Shown: piece by piece, positions 54,880 through 64,000 of the stretch
How the letters are laid out: each line of letters opens with the position of its first letter
Numbering within the stretch: position 1 is the stretch's first letter
Assembly: GCF_964340395.1 (NCBI RefSeq)
Contig: NC_135554.1
Coordinates: forward strand, 14,684,592-14,748,591
DNA from: Glandiceps talaboti
Taxonomy: Eukaryota; Hemichordata; Enteropneusta; Spengelidae
Direction of reading: 5' to 3'
Length of the DNA: 64,000 nt
Translations under genes and position numbers: made by a program
Notes under the pieces: model-generated
Database searches by the model: none
What the model was told of the DNA's origin: nothing
The model's input: the letters and a program-made list of their open reading frames with translations, nothing else

Positions 54880-56770
54880 GAAATGTAGACGGGTGTAGAC
54901 ATAGACATAGACATGGACATAGATATGGACACAGACATAGACATAGACATATACATAGACATGGACATAGACATAGACATGGACATAGACATAGACATGG
55001 ACATAGACATATACATATACAAAGACAAAGACACAGACATAGACATGGACATGGACATATACATATACAAAGACATAGACACAGACACAGACATGGACAT
55101 AGACATATAGATGGACATAGACATAGACAGACATGGACATGGACATGGACATAGACATGGACATAGACATAGACATATACATATACAAAGACATATACAT
55201 GGACATGGACATAGACATGCATATACATAGACATAGACATATACATATACAAAGACATATACATGGACATAGACATATACAAAGACATAGACACAGACAT
55301 GGACATAGACATAGACATAGACATGGGCATAGACATAGACATGGACATAGACATATACAAAGACATAGACATGGACAGACTATAGGCATAGGCATAGACA
55401 TGGACATAGTCATATACATGGACATAGACATAGACATGGGCATAGACATGGACATAGACATATACATGGACATAATAGACATATACAAAGACATAGACAC
55501 AGACATGGACATAGACATAGACATGGGCATAGACATAGACATAGACATGGACATAGACATATACAAAGACATAGATATGGACATAGACATATACAAAGAC
55601 ATGGACATAGACATAGGCATAGACATGGACATGGACATAGACATGGGCATAGACATATACATGGACATAGACATATACAAAGACATAGACATAGACATAG
55701 GCATAGACATGGACATGGACATAGACATGCATATACATAGACATAGACATATACATATACAAAGACATATACATGGACATAGATATATACAAAGACAGAC
55801 ATGGACATGGACATAGGAATATACATGGACATAGACAAAGACATGGACATAGACATAGACATGGACATGGGACATAGACTATAGACATATACATGGGCAT
55901 AGACATAGACAGACATGGACATAGACATAGACATAGACATGGGCATAGACATAGACATAGACATGGACATAGACATAGGCATAGACATGGACATGGACAT
56001 AGATATAGATATAGACATGGACATAGACATAGACATGTACATAGACATGGACATAGACATATACATATACATGGGCATAGACATAGACATAGACATGGAC
56101 ATAGACATGGACATAGCCATGGACATAGACATAGCCATGGACATAGACATAGACATGGACATAGCCATGGACATAGACATAGCCATGGACATAGACATAG
56201 ACATGGACATAGACAAAGACATGGACATAGACATAGCCATGGACATAGCCATGGACATGGACATGGACATGGACATAGCCATGGACATAGACATAGACAT
56301 AGCCATGGACATAGACATGGACATAGCCATGGACATAGACATAGCCATGGACATAGACATAGACATACACATGGACATAGACATAGCCATGGACATAGAC
56401 ATAGACATAGACATGGACATAGACATAGACATGGACATAGCCATAGACATAGACATTGCCATGGACATAGACATGGACATAGACATGGACATAGGCATAG
56501 ACATGGACATATACATGGACATAGACATAGCCATGGACATAGCCATAGACATAGACATAGACATGGACATAGCCATGGACATAGACATGGACATAGACTA
56601 TAGACATGGACATAGACATAGGCATATACATGGACATAGACATAGACAGACATGGACATGGACATAGACATGGACATAGACATAGACAGACATGGACATG
56701 GACATAGACATAGACATGGACATGGACATAGACATGTACATGGACATAGACATGGACATAGACATGTACA
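54880..56770. repeat. 1.9-kb hexamer satellite (GACATA/GACATG and variants)
   Basis: More than 300 hexamers of GACATA and GACATG, with AGCCAT, GGGCAT, TACATA and AAAGAC variants, lie head to tail. Longer-period patterns (12- and 18-bp supercycles such as GACATAGCCATG) are visible. The array lacks stop codons in several frames on both strands, producing long Met-Ser, Cys-Pro-Cys-Leu, Asp-Ile and His-Arg readings that are not credible proteins. Confidence 0.97.
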
Positions 56771-56837
56771 AAAACATATTGTTCTCAAAGTGTAGAAAAA
56801 AAACAAAAAAGACACTTTTGTTCACATTCACGGCATC

Positions 56838-56843
56838 TTTATT
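56838..56843 (-). terminator. Candidate poly(A) signal for the - strand gene ending at 62472
   Basis: On the - strand the sequence reads AATAAA followed by GATGCCGTGAATGTG. It is the last clear signal before the hexamer satellite. If used, the 3'UTR would be about 5.6 kb; nearer signals could equally serve. Confidence 0.3.
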
Positions 56844-58296
56844 AAATATTGAAGTGGAATAAACATTCAAATAAAAATGCAGATATTGTTGAAGTACACT
56901 TTGCACAAATAACATCTTGGGTTGTAAACATTAAGTAAGCAGATTGAATTTGAACATTTTACACCAATTTTTAATTCATTCAATATTTTGTCTTTGAAAG
57001 AAAGACCTTTGACATATTTCATAATTTACATTTAAAGCCGACTTTCACAAAGCCACAGCAAATATTGCACAAATAGATGAGCAGTGTTCATTACTTGACC
57101 AATACAAAGATAAGAAGTACTCTTCACATACATGGTGCGACAGTCTAATGATATCACTTCCCATACCTCACTTTACACTTTGACCTTTCAACAGGTCACA
57201 TCACATTAGCAACACTGTAACAAAATAACTTACAGTCATTGTTACTGTCATTTCCCAAAAGTACCCATGTGAATGAGAAATAGGTATTCCAAAAACAAAC
57301 ATGATAGACCTAGTCTGTGTTTGTAACTCAATAAATTACAAAAAAAGGCTAAAGAAATGTGCCAAAGTTTGTTTACAAATCACTCCCTGGACATGCAATA
57401 AACAAACTTTAATAAACATAATTTTTTAATATAGATTTTGGCAATTAATTGAGTCACACACAAGGACTTTGAGGTACGCTTTCTCACATTATTGTTTCTA
57501 GTAGAAAAACACATAAAGTTGTTTTGTTAATCCAAAATCCAAAATAAATACCAATTTCTCATAAATATGGCTACTTTAAACCACTCTATATAATGAGTGA
57601 TGAAACTAAGACTGCCAACAACACCTGCTCATTTATTTTGGGTTTTGCTCATTTAATGATTTTTCCTAAAATTTCATTGTCTAAATCAGGCAGTGCCCAG
57701 TAAATGTTGACACATCATAATTTTCTCACATAATGCTACTTTCAAATTTTTATTCTATAAGGTCTCACAAAACACATTATTTCCAGATATGCTAAGTGAA
57801 AATATAAACCCAAAATAAATTAGCAGGTGTTCAACAATGTTTAATCTTACGGTCTAAATCTGAATGTAACCTTACCCTTGTATGTGTCTGTGAAGATGCT
57901 AATAGATCACTAGATATCAATTCTGTAGTAAAGTAAAAACACCCCATAGACATGGTTTTTAAACTCATAAACATTCTAAGAAGTATACTTCCTTTGTCAT
58001 GATGTCAATCCCAATGATTGTACTTTGAAAGAAACAATATGTACCTTTACTTTGACAATGCAATGGAGAAGTGACCAAAATAGAGTGATCTACCAACATC
58101 CTTAATACAGATATAGTTTTTTTTTATATAAACATGTATAACACTGGAAAAGACAGGACAATATTGATTATAATAGTACAATACACACACACTAGCAACC
58201 TTTCACTAACACTACAGTCAGTCTCTTGCACCCATTTGTATGATTTAACGTATTGCACTCCTACATCATAAATGATTGTGCTGTCTATCCCTCCAA

Positions 58297-59118
58297 ATTC
58301 AGTGATTGACAGTAGCTGAGTGCTGCTCATCCCTTCACATTCAGTGATTGACAGTAGCTGAGTGCTGCCCATCCCTTCACTAGCAGTGATTGACAGTAAC
58401 TGAGTACTGCCCATCCATTTACTAGTGGTGATTGACAGTAACTGAGTACTGCCCATCCCGTCACTAGTGGTGATTGACAGTAACTGAGTACTGCCCATCC
58501 CGTCACTAGTGGTGAGTGACAGTAACTGAGTACTGCCCATCCATTCACTAGTGGTGATTGACAGTAACTGAGTACTGCCCATCCCGTCACTAGCAATGAT
58601 TGACAGTAACTGAGTACTGCCCATCCCGTCACTAGTGGTGAGTGACAGTAACTGAGTACTGCCCATCCATTCACTAGTGGTGATTGACAGTAACTGAGTA
58701 CTGCTCATCCCGTCACTAGCAGTGATTGACAGTAGCTGAGTGATGCCCATCCATTCACTAGTGGTGATTGACAGTAACTGAGTACTGCCCATCCATTCAC
58801 TAGTGGTGATTGACAGTAACTGAGTACTGCTCATCCCGTCACTAGCAGTGATTGACAGTAGCTGAGTGCTGCCCATCCATTCACTAGTGGTGATTGACAG
58901 TAACTGAGTACTGCCCATCCATTCACTAGTGGTGATTGACAGTAACCGAGTACTGCCCATCCCGTCACTAGCAATGATTGACAGTAACTGAGTACTGTCC
59001 ATCCCTTCACTAGCAATGATTGACAGTAACTGAGTACTGCCCATCCCTTCACTAGCAGTGATTGACAGTAACTGAGTACTGCCCATCCATTCACTAGTGG
59101 TGATTGACAGTAATTGAA
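58297..59118 (-). repeat. 42-bp minisatellite, about 19-20 copies
   Basis: Units contain GATTGACAGTAACTGAGTAC and TGCCCATCC plus CACTAGTGGTG or CACTAGCAGTG variants. Because 42 is divisible by 3, all frames without a stop stay open. On the - strand the array reads a 14-residue repeat (MGSTQLLSITTSEW-type) that continues past the array to a stop at 58124. Variants fall into a few recurring types, suggesting block duplication. It is probably non-coding, but the frame is unbroken for 320 codons. Confidence 0.93.
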
Positions 59119-60049
59119 TGATGCATATCCCATGCTTTCAATAGCAATGACTGACAGTTATTCTGTTCTGCCCTAGCTCATACTTTCTTGAATTGCTGTG
59201 AAGAGAACTGTGCTCATACATGGGTTACAACAAATACTATACCTTACAGTTTGTGAATCAAGAGAAACATCACAACTGAAACCATTCAGGTTATATCAAA
59301 ACTACATACCAGAAGACAACCAGTCAAAATGCAATCTCAACAATGTTTACCTCTTCAGTTGTATAGTCATTTTTTTGGTTTCCATGGTGATTATTTCATT
59401 ACATCACCAACTGTTCTGATGGACAAGAATATATTTGAATTTAATAATCAATGAAAATATAGATAATTGAGATATCCTACTTGTTACAATGGACTAGTTT
59501 TTCCACAGATAAAGGTAGATTGCAGTTCTTGCTATATAGAAAAATTCAGTTCTCAGATAATCATTAACTAGACAAATTTCATCCCTTGCCCTGGTCAAAC
59601 ATTTTTTATGAAAAGACCAGGTTATACTAAAAGTTGTGTTCCAACATTAATATTTCTGTGTTGGTATTAAGAGCACTGATAGCTGTCATCATAAAGAGCA
59701 CTTGACTGTAGATCCAGGGAAAAGCCAGAAAAAATATAGACTTTTAGAAAACTTTACAAGGGACAATAACTTGGTACTTGAAAACATTGATTGTCTAACC
59801 CCCCCCCCCCCACCACCACCACAAATATAGTCTAATGTAGTTCAGTAATCTACCAATATCTGAAGAAACAAATCATTCAAACAACTAACACAGAAAACTT
59901 CAGTCAATTCTGTGATAATTTGATCAACAAAATATTTGCATATCATTCATACATTGTCATATTGATACTTTCATCTGGTAAAAATTTACAAGTCTGATGA
60001 ATAAAATCTTACAGTTCAAGTCCAAATGCTCTATATCCAGAGACTGTAC

Positions 60050-60460
60050 ACTAGTCATGAGCCATAACCTGCACACCTCTCAACAGATATGCAAGGTCAA
60101 GGGTCATGAGCCATAACCTGCACACCTCTCAACATATATGCAAGGTCAAGGGTCATGAGCCATTACCTGCACAGTTCTTACAATATAATGTCATGTCAGT
60201 GCAGTAAGGTCATGTCTGCCTATACAATTGCATAGCAGATACGACCTTACAGTTACTGCACTGATGTGACGATATGAAAGGTCAAGGGTCATGTGCTATT
60301 ACCAGTACACTTCTTAACATTAATGTATGGTCAAGGGTTATGAGCCATTACCTGCACATCTCTCAATATATATTTCAGGTCAAGGGTCATAAACTGCACT
60401 TCTCAATATGCATGTAATGTCAAGGGTCAAGGGTCAAGGGTCAAGAACCATAACCTGCAC
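60050..60460 (+). repeat. About 50-bp repeat carrying DR1-type AGGTCA motifs
   Basis: Imperfect units of TCATGAGCCATAACCTGCAC, CTCTCAACATATATG and a motif AGGTCA-A-GGGTCA. The last is a direct repeat with one-base spacing. Intact copies are at 60094-60106, 60143-60155, 60279-60291 and 60377-60389, and a (GGGTCAA)n run lies at 60421-60443. Confidence 0.85.
60190..60276. repeat. Imperfect hairpin inserted in the DR1 array
   Basis: GTCAGTGCAGTAAGGTC and its inverted partner GACCTTACAGTTACTGCACTG flank a roughly 20-base loop, with extra bases in the right arm. The hairpin arms also contain AGGTC. Confidence 0.75.
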
Positions 60461-60756
60461 CTCTCAACATATCTGTAACATCAACTCAAGGCTTTCACCA
60501 TTGAGTAAAATTTAAGAAATATACCGTTCACTGTGTTGTCTCCCTTCTTCCTGAACAACGTTCAAATAGAAGGGATATAATGCAGTTGAAATGAGACAAT
60601 TTTCTATTATATAACATTTTATGGTGGAAAATGGGAACACAGTTATGAACTGACTGGATGATTAAGACCAGTTTGAAAACAAAGGGTGTTGTTGATATTG
60701 GTTGGTGATATGCTAATCAGAGATGTCTTACAGGTCTACATCTTCTGTGCATGGTT

Positions 60757-61030
60757 TTGATTGGTTGGTAATGAGCTAATCATGTTTCTCTTTACAACGG
60801 AGGTCTTCTAAGCAAAGGTTTGATTGGTTGGTATTGAGCCAATCAGGTTTCTCTTTACAACGGAGGTCTTCTAAGCAAAGGTTTGATTGGTTGGTATTGA
60901 GCCAATCAGGTTTCTCTTTACAACGGAGGTCTTCTAAGCAAGGGTTTGATTGGTTGGTAATCAGCCAATCATGTTTCTCTTTACAACTGAGGTCTCCTAA
61001 GCAAAGGTTTGATTGGTTAATAATGGTTTA
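60757..61030 (+). repeat. 63-bp repeat with paired CCAAT/ATTGG motifs, 4.3 copies
   Basis: Units start near 60757, 60820, 60883 and 60946, with a partial unit at 61009. Each has TTGATTGGTTGGTA and, a few bases later, its near-complement GAGCCAATCA, then TTTCTCTTTACAACGGAGG. Each unit can form a small hairpin, and each strand carries a CCAAT box. Another ATTGG/CCAATC pair follows near 61081-61105. Confidence 0.9.
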
Positions 61031-62471
61031 ATCACTTTAGCCTGTCTTACATAAGTGCAGGTGGCCTTTGTCTAGAAGTGCTGATTGGTTGATCACCAAC
61101 CAATCAAAATGATTTCCTTGAATAGAAACAGGCAGTATACTAATCCTTGTAGTTATTAACACACACACACACATACAGGAATTACAATTCACAAAAGTTT
61201 ACATTCCACAAATTTGACAACTGGTTCAGCTTGCAATTTATACAACATATTAACACATCCATTGATTTGATTAAAGTCTACACAGTGAATAGAATACACA
61301 GCTGACTTTACACATTATCAAATACATTACATCTTAAAGAGAGAGACAACGAGTTGAAATGTTGTGAGTATCTGATTGTCACATACACAGTTATACTTTG
61401 ATCATCTTCAGATTGATATGTACATGTCTTTTACATAATTGAAGGCTACACTATAGTTTCACTACAAGAGTCACTCAAATGACTGAATAAATCCAAAAAC
61501 TGTACATTTCAAAAAAAAAAATGAAAAAAAAGAAGAAAAATTCATTGCACACAATCTATTCTGGAAGCAATATGCAGAAATTTTTTTTTTTTTTAATATT
61601 CTAGTAAATCTATGCTGATATTTGTTGACATACAAAGACTAACATGGACCTAGGACACAAACACGATATCACATTTTGTTTGTTGAGGTAATTTATCATG
61701 CAAGCCAAACTGACTGTACACCCAGGACGTCATAATAAACACAGGGACCATTTCATACAAGTACATGTACTCCATAGATGTAAAAGCTAATAATTGAAAA
61801 CACATTATTTTGGTGTTAGGTTATCTTAAGATTATGTACAAGAGGTTGTTATAATAGTTTTCCTTTTGTATCTTATGTTATGGACACACATACAGCATTC
61901 ACACTTTGTTCTTAGTTTTAACACTTAGGTTATTGTTCATTTCAAAAAAACGAAGTTCTACTCTACGATTTTACTCTTCACTTACTCAGTCTTTAATATC
62001 TGCAATATATGAATAAAATACTAACACTAAGTAACAATGGATTTGATTGGTACAAATATTACCATTATGATCACCACATCAGTCCTCAATTTCTACTACT
62101 GGCCTATAGATGGCGCTCTTCATAAAATGCTTTCACTGTCAGTTTCTCATCTGCGAAATATTTTATAATAAACTTTGACCAATGCTTGCAACATTCACAT
62201 ACAGTGTTGCTATACACATTTCAAGTGAACCTTTAAAAAAAAAATTTGATTTTGTCTGCTGCTTTAAAAACAGTGACAACAATTGTAAAATTTAGAAATG
62301 TCAAAGATCGGTTTAACTTCACCAGTGTCTGCCATTTTTTTCAAAATCACAATAAAAAGCTAAACTAAAAAAAAGACTGAAAAGTACAATTCTACTTATT
62401 TTATGAGGAATGTTGACTGCATAAAGGTTACCATGGGCCATGAATGACTTCAATGTGTTGCTAGGCAACCA
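61031..62471. other. AT-rich stretch without recognised exon
   Basis: Contains a short (AC)n tract near 61161-61174, A-runs and T-runs (61510-61535, 61579-61594) and several AATAAA-like signals on either strand. It is probably the proximal 3'UTR of the - strand gene. Confidence 0.4.
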
Positions 62472-62641
62472 TTAACAAGCAGACACTTCCAGGTTTTCGG
62501 AGTCCCAGTTTTCTTCAGTTTTGGCAGTAGTTGGTGCATCATCTAAGTCATCGATGCTATGGTAACAGCTATCATCCTCCTGACTTCCATTCTTTGTCTT
62601 CACAGACTTCTCTGTCAGACGAGTTTTGATGGCCACTCGCT
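62472..62641 (-). CDS. Terminal coding exon of an unidentified gene
   Basis: On the - strand a good acceptor (pyrimidine-rich, TTTCAG) at 62644-62642 opens a 170-nt exon. It must be entered with one base carried over, and reads xERVAIKTRLTEKSVKTKN, GSQEDDSCYHSIDDLDDAPT and TAKTEENWDSENLEVSAC before TAA (62474-62472). The tail is acidic and hydrophilic with a Trp-Asp pair. This reads as genuine coding sequence (mixed codons, splice site, stop), but I do not recognise the family. Upstream exons should lie beyond 64000. Confidence 0.6.
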
Positions 62642-62679
62642 CTGAAAGGAAATTTATTAAATTTTACATTAGGCACATC

Positions 62680-62980
62680 ACTTAAATACTGCCGTGTGGG
62701 TCTTTTTTGTGTGTTTGTCCAGCTCATGCAGTCTGCAGATCTGGGGGAGAAACACAAAAATAACCCTCCCTACTTCAGTGAAGACAACAGCAGAGTCAAT
62801 CACGTATGAACAAGCAAATGACATCTTCTCCACATACACACTTGCTCTAAAGTACTAAATAAAAAGAACAGTAACTGCCATAAACAGTAGACTGAGTGGC
62901 AGGTTTACTGAGAATGAAAAATAAAATTCACGTCGCCACACCATTTTAGACAAACTGCCCTGACCAGAAACAATTCCCTT
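62680..62980. mobile_element. Interspersed repeat M2, copy 2
   Basis: Matches 8620-8770 in the same orientation and extends further right, ending CTGACCAGAAACAATTCCC. That is the inverted form of the left end of copy 1. It is in the last intron of the unidentified - strand gene. Confidence 0.6.
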
Positions 62981-64000
62981 TTTTTTTGGCCTTATGTGAT
63001 CCTAACTGAATTCACTGTATACCTGAAACTATGTACAAAATATTGTAACAATACATCCTTCATTTGTAAATAATCAAATTTGATATTACACCTACATATC
63101 TGTGCCTAGAGCTTTGCTTGCAGATATTAAGCAGGCACACTAGAAATCTCACTATTACTATTATTAGAAGTACATATTTCAATTATGCAAGGGTGACTTG
63201 GTAAATTTAGCAAATAGCATTCATGCATGAAAACATTAATTTCAAGTTAAAGGGTTAAAACCGAGTTTGTCCAATTTTGGGCATAATTTATGCGGCATAT
63301 TTAAAAGGTAGTGACAGTATTCTACTTACTGAAGCATACTTAACCATCACTTACAATTGACTGAACTCAAACCTGATAATACAAGATATATCATAAATGA
63401 TCTGATAACATGATTTATGATGCATATAAAAAATGAGAAAGACACCTCTACTATTTTACATTTTAATGTATTTTAGAATTTGTTAAGTGGATTTTTACGT
63501 TATTGTTGATTTGATGTATGAGCCGCAATGGAAAGAAGCCGACCCTTCAATGTCTTGCATTGTTTGTAACGCTTATTGAATTTTTACCTGAATAAAGATA
63601 TTTTATAATAATAATAATAATGCAATCAACAGTTCTAACAATGCCAAAAGATAACTGTAATATTGAAGTAATGCATCGATAGTAACATTAAACTAAAAAT
63701 AGTTCAATCAAGGCTTAATGCGAGTAAACTTGAGTAAAAAACATAAAATTATTCATCAATGATTATATTCAGATGACTACCTCTGGTACAGAGATGTTAC
63801 TATTTATAATTTTCACACTGTCTTCCATATATTACCATGTCTGTGAGTATACAACTGAGTTGAGTCTGCAGAGTATATCTTGACACCAAGTAAATGGAAA
63901 CTACCGGTAAACCTTTACTAAGTGGAGTACTTGACACATGATTAATCTAACGACTTCTCACAAGTAGCTTATCATCCTTATGATGAAAGCTGAACTGATA
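62981..64000. other. Intron or flank, nothing recognised
   Basis: AT-rich sequence with a short (ATA)n tract near 63607-63621. No exon with a plausible frame and splice sites was found on either strand up to the window end. Confidence 0.4.

Larger units (their letters stand above)
56820..62471 (-). other. Putative long 3'UTR / 3' flank of an unidentified - strand gene
   Basis: No exon is visible on either strand between the hexamer satellite and the stop codon at 62472. The interval contains the 42-bp minisatellite, the DR1-like array, the 63-bp CCAAT-type repeat and AT-rich unique sequence. It is interpreted as 3'UTR plus flank of the gene whose last exon is at 62472-62641. Confidence 0.4.

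Noticed and set aside
54722-56815. Very long frames (up to about 700 codons) of Met-Ser, Cys-Pro-Cys-Leu and Tyr-Val-His-Val repeats
   Set aside because: They come from a hexamer satellite without stop codons. Several frames on both strands are equally long, there is no domain, and there are no splice signals or neighbours.

Overview
The window is AT-rich, intron-dense nuclear DNA from an invertebrate animal. Short exons with canonical splice sites, one U12-type AT-AC intron, SINE and MITE-like repeats and many simple-sequence arrays all point to a metazoan, probably marine. The proteins are clear orthologues of vertebrate genes, but I cannot place the phylum from sequence alone. There is no prokaryotic content, no CRISPR array and no rRNA gene.

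Layout: (1) 1-21201, + strand: SMARCA4/BRG1, the SWI/SNF ATPase, from the QLQ domain to the stop codon in 27 exons (1438 codons in the window; the N-terminus lies upstream), with a 3'UTR to about 22.8 kb. (2) 22.9-26.7 kb: a long (TA)n tract, an orphan ORF with a C-rich repeat and a weak death-domain-like pattern, and one MITE. (3) 26776-32224, - strand: PRXL2C (AAED1), complete, 7 exons, 226 aa. (4) 32494-39603, + strand: TTC4, complete, 10 exons, 395 aa, sharing a 269-bp divergent promoter with PRXL2C. That promoter carries a perfect RFX X-box, and TTC4 has a textbook U12-type AT-AC intron. (5) 41262-51889, - strand: a 17-exon, 829-aa NACHT/STAND ATPase-TPR protein of the TTC41/nephrocystin-3-like group with an N-terminal Met-Gly-Cys acylation signal. 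(6) 52-57 kb: promoter-side DNA, then very large simple repeats including a 1.9-kb hexamer satellite. (7) 56.8-62.6 kb, - strand: the last coding exon of an unidentified gene and what looks like a roughly 5.6-kb 3'UTR or 3' flank containing a 42-bp minisatellite, a DR1 nuclear-receptor-motif array and a 63-bp CCAAT-type repeat.

The most striking unlisted pattern is that six separate exon boundaries, in three different genes, have been tandemly copied into the adjoining intron together with the splice site. The copies range from intact donors in an open frame (NACHT-TPR exon 12, SMARCA4 exon 10) to decayed relics. The genes themselves are housekeeping or regulatory (chromatin remodelling, thioredoxin-like redox, HSP90 co-chaperone, STAND ATPase) and do not form one pathway. 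The ciliary-type X-box between PRXL2C and TTC4 and the NPHP3-like neighbour hint at, but do not prove, a cilia link.
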